From assembly GCF_017311165.1 (NCBI RefSeq), contig NZ_CP062973.1:1302001-1366000 (forward strand): a stretch of DNA of 64,000 bases, in the 5' to 3' direction. Shown piece by piece: positions 1 through 8,734 of this stretch. The notes under the pieces are model-generated. The model saw only the letters and a list, made by a program, of their open reading frames with translations. It searched no databases and had not been told where the DNA came from. This stretch comes from Psychroflexus sp. ALD_RP9. Lineage in GTDB: Bacteria; Bacteroidota; Bacteroidia; Flavobacteriales; Flavobacteriaceae. A program made the position numbers and the translations under genes. Every line of letters begins with the position of its first letter. Position 1 is the stretch's first letter.

Positions 1-159
1 TAACTCAAGTTTTGCATTTTGCCATGTTTTATAGGCTTTCCGAGGCGATTTATCGTAAAAGCATTGTGTAACTAATTTGTAAACGAAAGGTGAGTGCACG
101 CCATGCTGATTTTTAGAGTTCAGCAAAAAATTGAGATATGAATGAATTTGATGTTTCAT
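1..159 (-). CDS. SAM-dependent methyltransferase, N-terminal part (cut by window edge)
   Basis: An open frame reads leftward from an ATG at 159-157 and runs off the window after 53 codons. The protein begins MKHQIHSYLNFLLNSKN and continues with QHGVHSPFVYKLVTQCF. That HGVHSPFVY block is what I remember at the start of a class I SAM-dependent methyltransferase family common in flavobacteria. The methyl-donor binding motifs would lie beyond the window, so the enzyme function is inferred only from this N-terminal signature. It is divergent from the small membrane protein gene that starts at 262. Confidence 0.6.
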   Translation of the reverse strand, partial: MKHQIHSYLNFLLNSKNQHGVHSPFVYKLVTQCFYDKSPRKAYKTWQNAKLEL

Positions 160-234
160 ACACGGCTAAATTAAACTTTTAATTAAAATAACTCAAAACT
201 GATTTTAATCATGTTTTAAGTTTTGTTAAGCCTT

Positions 235-242
235 TATTTTTG
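235..242 (+). promoter_or_regulatory. -7 promoter element (TATTTTTG)
   Basis: TATTTTTG matches the Bacteroidota -7 consensus TAnnTTTG and lies 20 bases before the ATG at 262. It falls downstream of an in-frame TTG at 223, which is why the ATG is chosen as start. No convincing TTG -33 element is visible at the usual distance. Confidence 0.5.
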
Positions 243-261
243 CTGTACAAAATATGAAGCT

Positions 262-435
262 ATGTATTCACTTTTATCAACTCTTTTAGTTAATTGGTCT
301 AATGGTGCTTTCATTATGACTGTAATTTTTGGTCTTGTTATTTTAGGTTTAATAGGCGCTGTAATTATTTTTATAAATAACAGCATAAAAAAAGATCAAC
401 GTAAGAAAAAAGAGCTTGAAGAACAACAGAATTAG
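262..435 (+). CDS. small single-pass membrane protein
   Basis: A 57-residue protein, MYSLLSTLLVNW onward. One hydrophobic segment (about residues 17-39, IMTVIFGLVILGLIGAVIIF) is followed by a very basic and then acidic tail (KKDQRKKKELEEQQN). This predicts a small inner-membrane protein with a cytoplasmic charged tail. Similar tiny proteins are widespread in flavobacteria but I know no function. It is a single-gene transcript: it has its own -7 element 20 bases upstream and an intrinsic terminator about 55 bases after the stop. The alternative upstream TTG start would add 13 residues containing two cysteines, but it lies ahead of the promoter. Confidence 0.6.
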   Translation: MYSLLSTLLVNWSNGAFIMTVIFGLVILGLIGAVIIFINNSIKKDQRKKKELEEQQN

Positions 436-490
436 TCCAACGCATTAATGTCTAATCAACATTAATATTTCATAGTAATAGGATTTTTTT

Positions 491-515
491 GGCACCAGTT
501 TTCTGGTGCCTTTTT
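491..515 (+). terminator. intrinsic terminator after the small membrane protein
   Basis: A perfect 8-bp stem, GGCACCAG with CTGGTGCC around a TTTT loop, is followed by TTTTT. The T-run is on the plus strand only, so it serves the upstream small gene. The convergent ABC-F gene ends at 523. Confidence 0.8.
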
Positions 516-522
516 AGTTAAT

Positions 523-2403
523 TTAGGCATCCATCTTCATAGAAATTTCAAACCATTTTTCGGTTTTTTGGTCAATTTTATCGCTGATGTCTTGAAGCTT
601 GATGGAGTTTTCTTTAATTTCTTCTGGACTTAAGTCGTTTAGAAATTTTGCTTCCAGTTGCTCTTTTTCGCGCTCCAGTTTTTTGATATCACTTTCCAGC
701 CGTTTGTATTCTTTTTGCTCTTGATAACTTAGTTTAGCCGTTGTTGCTGTTTTTTGAGTAACTTCAGTTGGTACCGAAGTTTTTTCACTAGGTTGTGCAT
801 ATTTTTCGTTTTGTTCTAATTGCTTGATGGCGCGATAATCTGAATAATTTCCGGGGAAGTCTGTAATTTTTCTATCACCAAATACAAATAAGTGGTCTAC
901 AATTTTATCCATAAAATAGCGGTCGTGAGAAACCACAATTAAGCAACCTGGGTAATCGAGTAAAAATTGTTCTAAAACGTTTAAGGTAATTATGTCGAGG
1001 TCGTTTGTTGGTTCGTCAAGAATTAAAAAGTTAGGATTTTGAATTAAAACGGTACATAAATAAAGTCGTTTTTTTTCGCCACCACTAAGCTTTTCTACAA
1101 AATCGTATTGCTTTTTTCGGTCGAATAAAAACTGCTCGAGCAATTGTTGAGCTGAAATTTTTCGGCCTTTTTTTAATGGAATATAATCGCCATACTCTCG
1201 TATTACATCAATTACTTTTTGTTGTGGTTTAGGTTTGATACCGCTTTGTGTATAATAGCCAATTTTAATGGTTTCACCAATAACTACTTTTCCTGAGTCT
1301 GGATTGTTTTTCCCGGTAACAATATTTAGAAAAGTTGATTTTCCTGTACCATTTTTACCAATAATGCCGATGCGTTCGCCACGTTTAAATACATAATCGA
1401 AATTTTGGAACAAGACTTTGTCGTTATAAGCTTTAGAAATTTTATGTAATTCAATGACCTTAGAACCTAAACGTTCCATGTTAATTTCCAGATTAACTTT
1501 GTGATCTTTACGGCGGCTAGTTGCTCTATCTTTAATGTCCTGAAAATTTTCGATACGTGATTTAGATTTGGTTGTTCTTGCTTTAGGTTGCCGTCGCATC
1601 CATTCTAGTTCAGATTTGTAGAGTTGTTTTGCTTTAGCAAGATTAGTGGCTTCTGTTTCCATCCGATTGGCACGATGCTCGACATAATAAGCGTAATTAC
1701 CTTTGTAAGGGAAAAGTTGCTGTTGGTCGAGCTCAATAATATGGTTGCAAACGCGATCTAAAAAATAGCGATCGTGCGTTACCATAAACAAGGTAAGCGA
1801 ACTTGATTTAAGGTAATCTTCAAGCCACTCTATCATTTCTAAATCTAAATGGTTAGTTGGTTCATCAAGTATTAATAAATCAGGTTGATTTAAAATTAAA
1901 TTAGCCAATGCTAAACGTTTACGTTGGCCGCCAGATAAATCGCTTATTTTTTGGTCTAGATTGTTTAACTTTAATTTACTAAGAATTTGTTTATAATCTG
2001 TTTCAAAATCCCAAGCTTGTAATGCTTCCATTTTATCGAAGGCTTTTTGCATTACTTCAGTGTTATCAGGATTTTTTAAAGCTTTGTTGTAAGCATCAAT
2101 AGCTTTGAGAGTTGGGTTTTCTGCAGCAAATATACTTTGTTCGACTGTCAGTGTTTGATCAAGTTGAGGTTCTTGAGATAAGTAACCAAGTTTTAAGTCT
2201 TTTCGTTTAACAACTTGGCCGCTGTCAGGCTCATCAAAACCAGCAATGATGTTTAATAATGAAGTTTTTCCAGAGCCATTCTTAGCGATTAAAGCCATTT
2301 TTTGACCTTGGTTAATGCCAAAAGATAAGTTGTCAAATAAAACTAAAGTTCCATAAGATTTTGAAATTTGCTCTACCGAAAGTAATGCTGATGGCGTTTC
2401 CAT
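523..2403 (-). CDS. ABC-F family ATPase (Uup-like)
   Basis: A soluble protein of 626 residues with two ABC ATPase domains and no membrane segment, the ABC-F layout. The first domain has Walker A AKNGSGKTS (about residues 40-48), signature LSGGQRKRLALA and Walker B LLILDEPTNHLDLE. The second has GKNGTGKS, LSGGEKKRLYL and FLILDEPTNDLD. The linker between them carries the basic segment with RRQPKARTTKSKSR expected of the P-site tRNA-interacting region, and the C-terminus (KLSYQEQKEYKRLESDIKKLEREKEQLEAK region) is a charged coiled coil as in Uup. ABC-F proteins act on the ribosome. Resistance-type and housekeeping members cannot be separated here, but the C-terminal coiled coil favours the Uup group. 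The ATG at 2403 is preferred over a TTG at 2430 because METPSALLSVEQISKSYG matches the usual family start. Confidence 0.9.
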   Translation of the reverse strand: METPSALLSVEQISKSYGTLVLFDNLSFGINQGQKMALIAKNGSGKTSLLNIIAGFDEPDSGQVVKRKDLKLGYLSQEPQLDQTLTVEQSIFAAENPTLKAIDAYNKALKNPDNTEVMQKAFDKMEALQAWDFETDYKQILSKLKLNNLDQKISDLSGGQRKRLALANLILNQPDLLILDEPTNHLDLEMIEWLEDYLKSSSLTLFMVTHDRYFLDRVCNHIIELDQQQLFPYKGNYAYYVEHRANRMETEATNLAKAKQLYKSELEWMRRQPKARTTKSKSRIENFQDIKDRATSRRKDHKVNLEINMERLGSKVIELHKISKAYNDKVLFQNFDYVFKRGERIGIIGKNGTGKSTFLNIVTGKNNPDSGKVVIGETIKIGYYTQSGIKPKPQQKVIDVIREYGDYIPLKKGRKISAQQLLEQFLFDRKKQYDFVEKLSGGEKKRLYLCTVLIQNPNFLILDEPTNDLDIITLNVLEQFLLDYPGCLIVVSHDRYFMDKIVDHLFVFGDRKITDFPGNYSDYRAIKQLEQNEKYAQPSEKTSVPTEVTQKTATTAKLSYQEQKEYKRLESDIKKLEREKEQLEAKFLNDLSPEEIKENSIKLQDISDKIDQKTEKWFEISMKMDA

Positions 2404-2593
2404 GTCAATTTTTTTGCGAATGTAGTGCAAATATTAATTGCTAAAAAATTCGATTTATGAATAAAGTATACCTAGGTTTATATGTTTTTTGCCGCTTCAC
2501 TTTTCATTTATAAAAACAATGATTTGTTTAAAGCGTGAAAAGTTGATCTAAAAGCGGGATGATATGATAAGTAATTTTAAACTTTGACTGTAG

Positions 2594-5038
2594 TTAAACT
2601 GATTTGAACACTCGTCTTGCTAATGAATTGACATCTATAAAATACTGTAATCTTATCGATAAAGTATGCTGTGTGTTTTGTTGAAACAATTGATCTAAAC
2701 TCGTATTAAAGTTAGCTTCAGCCTGATTGGTGTTTCTAAATAATTGGTTGCGATATAATGCGGTTAAAAAACTACCTGGCGCAAATTGCCAAGAATAACT
2801 CAAATCGATATTCCAAGTGCTAAAATTAATATCTGGGCTAGAGTCTAAATCTGTTTTAGGAAGATTAAAGTTTTCAGTCAAACGGCCATTTGCTTGTAGA
2901 TTATACATATAAGTATCGTATAAAACGGTGTCCCAATAATGTCTAAATTGAAGTTTTAAGGCGTTAAACGGGTTAAAGGTGTAGTTTGCATTGATACTAT
3001 TTTCAATAATTTTTCGATCACGTTCACCAAAAATACTTTGGTTATTAAAAAAAGTTGCAAATCCACGGTCGTTAATCGTTTCATTAATGGTAAATTCATA
3101 AGTCATAAAAAATGCATCATTAAATCTAAACCGCGGCTCTATGTTGATGCGGTATGATGTTGTATTTCGGTTTTTTTCAAAAAAAGTTCCTGCATTTAAA
3201 CGGAGATCTAATGCAAATGGACGGTTGTAGTTGCTTGAAATAAAACCGCCAACATCAATAGCATTTTCGTAGATAAAATAACGGCCATCAATACGTGGTT
3301 CAAAATAATCATATTGTTTTCCAGGTTCTAAACTGAAGTTAAATCCGAATGAATCTAGCTTTAAAGTGTTTGCAAAAAAGTTACCATTAACCATTAAACC
3401 TGTAAATGTATTCGGGTTAGCCAAGCGTTCATAATTAATATCTAAACTGTATTGATAGTTTTGAAAAAGTTGTGTTGGCTCAAATTCTCGATAAGAAACT
3501 TCTGCATATGTGTTATTGTAGTTATTTCTTAACAATAAGCCTAAATCATTAATATCGAATTTTTTATCTGCATAATCTTGACCTAAGGCAAACCTAAAAT
3601 TGCCGCCAACCTTAGCCACTTCAGCTGTGGCACTGTAACCACTTTTTGGCTGATTTGTATCACTTAATTGACTCGTTTTTGCTTCAGCTGATATCGCGTA
3701 GGTATTCGATTTATCAATTAAATTTAGTAAGGCACCTGTAACGTTTGCATCCCTAAAATCACCCTGTCTAGAAACATTCGTATTAATTAAGCTAACCGAT
3801 GAGTTTCGGTTAAATTGTTGGTCTAAAACTAAAATATTATAATTGGTCAATGGCTCTACTAATTCACGCCGGTTTAAACCACTAATGGTATCTCTAATAT
3901 TTACATATGTTTTTTCAGTTAAAGCGTTAAAAACACCAATTCCTAGGCCATTTTTTAAACGACCAGATAACTTTGCAGCATTAATTAAGTCTACTTTTGA
4001 AGGTCTAGCTTGTATTTGTTCATTTTCATTTAAATTAACTTGACCTGTTGGTGCACTACCAACACGACGTGAAAAAAATAAATTACCTTTTGTAAATAAA
4101 TCGATACCTTCGGTAAAAAATTGACGCTGTTCGGCAAAAGTTTGCTCAAACGGACCTAAATTAAGTACAATGTTATCGAAGCGTGCTTGGCTAAAATCTG
4201 GAATTAAAGTCGCATCAAGAGTAATATTATCGGTTATACCGTATTTAATATCCATCCCAAATTTTAAATCTGTTGAGGTTGTATTGGTATTTTGGTTAAC
4301 TAAGCCAGTTGTAAATGGATATAAATTTAGGCGTAAAGGTGGCTTAAGATTTTTAATACCCGTTAATTCACCATGATAAATTCCTTCATAAGCTTTGGTG
4401 GGATCTATGGCATTCCAGGCATATTCTGAGCGTTCGCGTCTAAAAAAACGTTTAAATTGAACGCCCCAAGTTTGTACATCATCTTTTGGAAAACGTAAAC
4501 TGCGGTATGGAATTAAAAGCTCAAGTTGCCAACCAAAATCAGTTAATTGTACAGCGCTTTCCCAAACCGCATTCCAACCGAAATCTTGCCCTAAGCTGGG
4601 AGTCGATAAGGCATCTGCTTGAACACCAGAACTAAATACAATAAACTGAGTATCGTTTTGGGCATCGTTATTAGGATTTAAAACAAGCGTGAAATAGTCG
4701 GTTTGGCCAAACTCATCACGTTTGGTGAGCTGATTCATCATTAAACTTGGCTCGTCATAGAGTTTAGCCGCAAGGTAAATGCCTTTTTCATTATAAAACA
4801 TTTTAACTTCAGTTTTGATTTTATCATCAGCTTGAAGACCTATGTTTGGGGTAAATTGAGTAAAATTAGTAGCTGTTGGTAAATTTTGCCAAATGCTATC
4901 ATTAAGTTTTCCATCGATGACGGCAGAAGCTTCGGTTGAAGTGATTTTATACTGCTTTTTTGTTTGTGATACGACATTAAAATTACAAATTAAGCTAAGA
5001 AAAAATAGAAGTTGTAATTGCTTAAAGGTAAAATTCAT
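2594..5038 (-). CDS. secreted DUF5916 protein with CBM9-like N-terminal domain
   Basis: An 814-residue protein with a signal peptide (MNFTFKQLQLLFFLSLICNFNVVSQ). Residues about 30-235 contain features of the carbohydrate-binding family 9-like domain (VIDGKLNDSIWQNLP, YLAAKLYDEP, VWESAV, WQLELLIPYRSLRFP). The rest (about 240-814) is the DUF5916 region, rich in alternating aromatic strands and ending in a short beta-strand-like tail. This suggests an outer-membrane beta-barrel, though that part is inference. The family is common in Bacteroidota and its substrate is unknown. The gene stands alone, divergent from the ars operon with about 108 bases between start codons. Confidence 0.8.
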   Translation of the reverse strand: MNFTFKQLQLLFFLSLICNFNVVSQTKKQYKITSTEASAVIDGKLNDSIWQNLPTATNFTQFTPNIGLQADDKIKTEVKMFYNEKGIYLAAKLYDEPSLMMNQLTKRDEFGQTDYFTLVLNPNNDAQNDTQFIVFSSGVQADALSTPSLGQDFGWNAVWESAVQLTDFGWQLELLIPYRSLRFPKDDVQTWGVQFKRFFRRERSEYAWNAIDPTKAYEGIYHGELTGIKNLKPPLRLNLYPFTTGLVNQNTNTTSTDLKFGMDIKYGITDNITLDATLIPDFSQARFDNIVLNLGPFEQTFAEQRQFFTEGIDLFTKGNLFFSRRVGSAPTGQVNLNENEQIQARPSKVDLINAAKLSGRLKNGLGIGVFNALTEKTYVNIRDTISGLNRRELVEPLTNYNILVLDQQFNRNSSVSLINTNVSRQGDFRDANVTGALLNLIDKSNTYAISAEAKTSQLSDTNQPKSGYSATAEVAKVGGNFRFALGQDYADKKFDINDLGLLLRNNYNNTYAEVSYREFEPTQLFQNYQYSLDINYERLANPNTFTGLMVNGNFFANTLKLDSFGFNFSLEPGKQYDYFEPRIDGRYFIYENAIDVGGFISSNYNRPFALDLRLNAGTFFEKNRNTTSYRINIEPRFRFNDAFFMTYEFTINETINDRGFATFFNNQSIFGERDRKIIENSINANYTFNPFNALKLQFRHYWDTVLYDTYMYNLQANGRLTENFNLPKTDLDSSPDINFSTWNIDLSYSWQFAPGSFLTALYRNQLFRNTNQAEANFNTSLDQLFQQNTQHTLSIRLQYFIDVNSLARRVFKSV

Positions 5039-5122
5039 CTGCTGAGTTTAAAATCATCTATATTTTGACCACAAGTTTAATTAAAAGTTGAAAAAACTTG
5101 GCTGAAATATTTTATAATCGTA

Positions 5123-5134
5123 ATATTGCAATAT
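5123..5134. promoter_or_regulatory. probable ArsR operator (12-bp palindrome)
   Basis: ATATTGCAATAT is a perfect 12-bp palindrome placed 13-24 bases before the arsR ATG at 5147, within the only space available for the ars promoter. ArsR/SmtB repressors bind short AT-rich palindromes of this size. No TAnnTTTG -7 element is obvious here. Autoregulation by the arsR product is inferred from position. Confidence 0.5.
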
Positions 5135-5146
5135 ATAATTTTAACG

Positions 5147-5479
5147 ATGGGAATTACAAAATCAAATTTATTTACTGAAAAACAAAACCAATTGGCTAAA
5201 GTAGCCAAGGTTTTAGGTCATCCAGCACGAATAGCTATTTTAGATGTTTTACTTTCTACTGAAACTTGTATTTGTGGCGACTTGGTTGAAGAACTGGGTT
5301 TAGCGCAAGCAACAATTAGTCAACATTTACGAGAGTTAAAGTCGGTAGGTATTATTCAAGGTAATATTGAAGGTAAATCGGTTTGTTATTGTATTAATCC
5401 AGAACAATGGCAATATATAAGCCATCAATTTACAAATATGTTTCAACGTTTCCCATCATCAAATTCAGATTGTTGTTAA
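5147..5479 (+). CDS. arsR: ArsR-family metalloid-responsive repressor
   Basis: A 110-residue winged-helix protein. It holds KVLGHPARIAILDVLL (helix region), the metal site TCICGDL near residues 40-46, and the recognition segment LAQATISQHLRELKSVGII, followed by GKSVCYCINPEQW and a cysteine-bearing tail (SDCC). The CxC pair in the helix and the extra Cys residues fit arsenite or antimonite sensing. It is the first gene of the ars operon, followed 16 bases later by DUF6428. The ATG at 5147 is preferred to a TTG at 5126, which lies inside the putative operator. Confidence 0.9.
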   Translation: MGITKSNLFTEKQNQLAKVAKVLGHPARIAILDVLLSTETCICGDLVEELGLAQATISQHLRELKSVGIIQGNIEGKSVCYCINPEQWQYISHQFTNMFQRFPSSNSDCC

Positions 5480-5495
5480 TCAAAATTAAATTAAA

Positions 5496-5948
5496 ATGAC
5501 ATTACAAGAAGTTAAATCACATTTAGAACATTTAGAGAGTTTAAAATTTCAATTACCTGATGGTCGTGTTGTTCCAGAGCATTTTCATGTAACCGAAGTT
5601 GGTGAAGTGACTAAACACTTTATTGATTGTGGCGGTACCATTCGTCATGAAAAAGTGGCGAATTTTCAACTTTGGACTGCCGATGATGTCGATCATCGTT
5701 TACAGCCTCAAAAATTAAAAAATATCATTTCTCTATCAGAACGCGAGCTTCAGTTGAACCCTAATTTAAATGTAGAAGTCGAATACCAAGGTAGCACGAT
5801 TGGGAAATATCATTTAGAGTTTAAGGATGGTAAATTTCAATTAATTTCAACTCTAACAGATTGTTTAGCAAAAGACAAGTGTGGAATTCCTGAACCTCAG
5901 GAACAAGAAACAGCAACAGCTTGCGATCCTAATTCTGGTTGCTGTTAA
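5496..5948 (+). CDS. DUF6428 family protein of the arsenic operon
   Basis: A 150-residue soluble protein. It has HFHVTEVGEVTKHFIDCGG in the N-terminal third, with several histidines and a cysteine, and ends with the cysteine-containing tail TACDPNSGCC. I recognise it as the DUF6428 family, which sits between arsR and the efflux gene in many flavobacterial ars operons. The His/Cys content suggests it may bind a metal or metalloid, but no activity is established. It lies 16 bases after arsR and 3 bases before the efflux gene, so it is surely co-transcribed. The Cys-Cys tail resembles the one at the end of ArsR in this operon. Confidence 0.8.
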   Translation: MTLQEVKSHLEHLESLKFQLPDGRVVPEHFHVTEVGEVTKHFIDCGGTIRHEKVANFQLWTADDVDHRLQPQKLKNIISLSERELQLNPNLNVEVEYQGSTIGKYHLEFKDGKFQLISTLTDCLAKDKCGIPEPQEQETATACDPNSGCC

Positions 5949-5951
5949 ATC

Positions 5952-6962
5952 ATGGGTTTTTTTGAGCGATACCTCAGTATTTGGGTGATATTATGTATTG
6001 TAGTCGGTATAGGTTTGGGTTATGTCGCTGGTGATAGTATTTCTATTATTAGCGACTTAACTTATGCAAATGTTAATTTGCCTATAGCTATTTTAGTTTG
6101 GTTAATGATTTACCCGATGATGGTGCAAATCGATTTTTCTTCCTTAAAAAATATACAACAACATGGCAAAGGTTTAGGACTAACTTTAGTGGTTAATTGG
6201 CTTATTAAACCTTTTTCAATGGCCTTTTTTGCGTTGTTGTTTTTAGATCAAATCTTCCAGGCTTATTTAACGCCAGATCAGGCCAGTCAATATATTGCGG
6301 GAGCCATAATTTTAGGTGCTGCGCCTTGTACGGCGATGGTGTTTGTGTGGTCTTATTTAACTAAAGGTGATGCTAATTATACCTTAGTTCAAGTTTCGAT
6401 TAACGATTTAATTTTGCTGGTTGCTTTTATACCTATTGTTAAGTTTTTATTAGGTGTAACCAATATTGAAATTCCCTATGAAACACTACTAACATCAGTT
6501 CTAATTTTTGTCGTGATACCACTTTCAGCAGGTTATTTATCTAATAAATATTTAATTAAAAAGTATGGTAAAGATTGGTTTGCTCATCGGTTTTTACCTG
6601 TTTTAAAACCACTTTCTATTTTGGCTTTGCTTACAACATTAGTTTTATTGTTTGCATTTCAAGGCCAAACCATTGTCGAAAAACCGCTTCATATTTTGTT
6701 AATAGCTGTGCCTTTAACCATTCAAACTTATGTGATTTTCTTTTTAAGTTGGTTTGCAGGTCGTTTTCTCAAACTTAGACATCGTATTTGTGCGCCATCA
6801 GCAATGATTGGTGCAAGTAACTTTTTCGAGTTAGCGGTAGCAGTAGCAATTGCTTTGTTTGGTCTTAATTCGGGTGCTGCTTTAGCAACCGTTGTAGGTG
6901 TATTAATTGAAGTTCCTGTCATGTTATCACTCGTAGCTATTGCCAATAAATGGCGGTATTGA
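5952..6962 (+). CDS. arsB: ACR3-family arsenite efflux transporter
   Basis: A 336-residue inner-membrane protein with about ten hydrophobic segments. It contains the ACR3 hallmark [15 protein letters not shown] with its essential cysteine, near residue 121. Other family-typical blocks are [12 protein letters not shown] and a late segment containing [16 protein letters not shown]3 proteins extrude arsenite using the proton-motive force. The gene carries the name arsB in most flavobacterial annotations although it is not homologous to E. coli ArsB. It follows DUF6428 by 3 bases and is followed after 32 bases by the phosphatase-type reductase, giving a complete sense-reduce-export set. Confidence 0.93.
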   Translation: MGFFERYLSIWVILCIVVGIGLGYVAGDSISIISDLTYANVNLPIAILVWLMIYPMMVQIDFSSLKNIQQHGKGLGLTLVVNWLIKPFSMAFFALLFLDQIFQAYLTPDQASQYIAGAIILGAAPCTAMVFVWSYLTKGDANYTLVQVSINDLILLVAFIPIVKFLLGVTNIEIPYETLLTSVLIFVVIPLSAGYLSNKYLIKKYGKDWFAHRFLPVLKPLSILALLTTLVLLFAFQGQTIVEKPLHILLIAVPLTIQTYVIFFLSWFAGRFLKLRHRICAPSAMIGASNFFELAVAVAIALFGLNSGAALATVVGVLIEVPVMLSLVAIANKWRY

Positions 6963-6994
6963 CTATAAACCAGGCTGAATAACTCTATCATTTT

Positions 6995-7624
6995 ATGAAA
7001 CAAATCGGAAATTATTGCGAACAGTTTAAAGCTGAAGAATCTAAACTTTCACCTGAGCGAATTGCTTTATTAAAATGTGCGGCAAAAGCCATTTCAGTTG
7101 AAGTAACAGATGCGCATACACCGGTAAAGTTAATGTTTATTTGTACACATAACTCACGCCGTAGCCAGTTGGCGCAAGCATGGGCGTTTGTTTTTTCTGA
7201 GTATTACTTTCCGAACGTTTTTGAAGTGTATTCTGGTGGAACTGAAGTAACGGCTTGCCATCCGAATACTCTAAAATCCCTGCAAAATATTGGGTTTGAT
7301 GTGCAAGCCAGAGAAACTTCAACTGTAAACGCTAAACATCTTCTGAAATTTCAAAACTCTTCTTTAAGTTTATATTCAAAACTGTATCATACGTCAGAAC
7401 ATCCATCAACTCATTTTATCGCTTTTATGACTTGTGCACAAGCGTCGAAAAATTGCCCTGTAGTTTTTGGTGCAAAGCATCGATTCAATTTCAATTTTGA
7501 AGACCCTAAACGTTTTGATGATACGCCAAGTGCTATAATTGAATACGAGAAAACTGCACTAGAAATCGGACGAGAACTTCATTTTTTATTCAATTTAGTA
7601 AAACATCAAACTCGCACTAATTAA
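6995..7624 (+). CDS. arsC: arsenate reductase-like low-molecular-weight phosphatase
   Basis: A 209-residue cytoplasmic protein of the low-molecular-weight tyrosine phosphatase fold. The P-loop FICTHNSRRSQLAQAW supplies the CX5R motif with Cys50, and EDPKRFDD near the C-terminus supplies the general acid region (DP). An extra N-terminal helix of about 40 residues precedes the P-loop, and Cys147 and Cys153 in MTCAQASKNC could act as relay cysteines. It probably reduces arsenate to arsenite for export by the preceding ACR3 pump, although a phosphatase role cannot be excluded. It closes the ars operon. Its last 30 bases overlap the convergent DUF3667 gene. Confidence 0.8.
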   Translation: MKQIGNYCEQFKAEESKLSPERIALLKCAAKAISVEVTDAHTPVKLMFICTHNSRRSQLAQAWAFVFSEYYFPNVFEVYSGGTEVTACHPNTLKSLQNIGFDVQARETSTVNAKHLLKFQNSSLSLYSKLYHTSEHPSTHFIAFMTCAQASKNCPVVFGAKHRFNFNFEDPKRFDDTPSAIIEYEKTALEIGRELHFLFNLVKHQTRTN

Positions 7625-8590
7625 GCTCACAACAAACAATAGACACGTTATTATGTAGAGAAATGCCAATAAAAAGCATTTAACCAATGTTTTGAAAAAG
7701 CCTTGTTTGTAAAAATACATCGAGGCCATAATATGGTAGATTATAAAAAGATAAATTGAAATTGAGTTAAAACTAGCAGAGTCGTTATTTACCATAAAGT
7801 TGATGCTAATTTCAAGGAGTAACAAAAGAAAAAACACACTTGTTTCATGGAAGTTAAAAATGAGATGATCAACATAAGTAAATTTACGTCTGAGATAAAA
7901 CAACCAAGAAAAGAGGCTAAATATAGGGATAAAACCAAACAAGAAAAACGGTAGTTTAGGTAGGATGTAGGTTATAAAATCACTCGGACTTTTTTCTAGT
8001 TTAAAGCTTCCATTAATTAATTTAACCTTGAGCTGGTTGGTCATGGAGTCTTCAAAACCAAGTTGGGTCCTTATACTATCATAGCTTGATAAACCACTGT
8101 ATTTAATATACCGACTCGTTTTTTGAAAATTAAATTTTTTTGACTTTTGCTTTGCGATTGACTTAGCTATGGAGTCATTCGGTTTTATTAAAAATTCTTT
8201 ATTGGTTTCATTAACTTGTTTTTGGATTTCTTCTTTAGGAATTAACCAGGTTAACACCAAAAAGAAAATAATAGCAATGCTTATAAAAAATCGAAATGGG
8301 TTAACGTATTTAATGCGTTTGCCATGTGTATATTCTAGTGAAATTTTACCTGGGCGTGTAAAAATAGCGCCGATTGTTTTTCTTAAGCGCGAATCGTATG
8401 AAAAAATACTTGCTAATAATTCTTTTATTAAATCGCTAAGGCTTAATTTTTTGTTTGAATTACGCTGGCCACAATTAGAGCAGTATTGATCTGAAACATC
8501 AATCATATGTTGGCAATTTAAGCAAGTTTCAGATCGAAACTCACGTTTAAAACGTTTTGGTTTGCCAATAGATTTTAGCCATTTTAACAT
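7595..8590 (-). CDS. DUF3667 membrane protein with N-terminal zinc ribbon
   Basis: A 331-residue protein. Residues 23-40 hold two CxxC pairs (CLNC and CSNC), a zinc-ribbon pattern. Next comes the DUF3667-typical stretch KTIGAIFTRPGKISLEY with GKRIKYVNPFRFFI, and then several hydrophobic segments (one near 100-115 and four in the last 130 residues). The middle region (about 120-195) is polar and probably lies outside the membrane. The function is unknown. The family is common in flavobacteria. The 3' end overlaps the arsenate reductase gene in convergent orientation by 30 bases. Confidence 0.8.
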   Translation of the reverse strand: MLKWLKSIGKPKRFKREFRSETCLNCQHMIDVSDQYCSNCGQRNSNKKLSLSDLIKELLASIFSYDSRLRKTIGAIFTRPGKISLEYTHGKRIKYVNPFRFFISIAIIFFLVLTWLIPKEEIQKQVNETNKEFLIKPNDSIAKSIAKQKSKKFNFQKTSRYIKYSGLSSYDSIRTQLGFEDSMTNQLKVKLINGSFKLEKSPSDFITYILPKLPFFLFGFIPIFSLFSWLFYLRRKFTYVDHLIFNFHETSVFFLLLLLEISINFMVNNDSASFNSISIYLFIIYHIMASMYFYKQGFFKTLVKCFLLAFLYIITCLLFVVSLISASLMFY

Positions 8591-8692
8591 ATTGTAAATA
8601 TAGCAATCAAAATTAATTTAACTATATATTAATAATTCTTATGTTATTAATACAACATATAAATAATCAATTATGAACTCTTTAAGAAAAAA

Positions 8693-8711
8693 GTGATAGT
8701 AATACTATTAC
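8693..8711. promoter_or_regulatory. probable TetR operator (19-bp inverted repeat)
   Basis: GTGATAGTAATACTATTAC is an inverted repeat of two 9-bp arms around one central base, with a single mismatch. It overlaps the start of the -7 element at 8709-8716, so an occupied site would block the promoter. Its place directly ahead of a TetR-type gene suggests autorepression of the whole export operon. Confidence 0.55.
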
Positions 8712-8716
8712 ATTTG
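8709..8716 (+). promoter_or_regulatory. -7 promoter element (TACATTTG) of the tetR-ABC-hlyD-tolC operon
   Basis: TACATTTG matches TAnnTTTG and lies 18 bases before the ATG at 8735. It overlaps the right arm of the inverted repeat at 8693-8711. No clear -33 TTG is visible. Confidence 0.55.
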
Positions 8717-8734
8717 CATTATAAAGTTTTATAA

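Noticed and set aside
223..261. N-terminal extension of the small membrane protein from a TTG
   Set aside because: The TTG lies upstream of the TATTTTTG promoter element, so it would not be in the transcript.
7595..7624. Convergent overlap of arsC and DUF3667 as a sign of misassembly or a wrong stop
   Set aside because: Both frames are intact with family-typical lengths; 30-base convergent overlaps are common in compact genomes.
8640..8659. Inverted repeat TATGTT-N8-AACATA upstream of tetR
   Set aside because: Short arms, AT-rich, and too far from the -7 element; the repeat at 8693 is the better operator.
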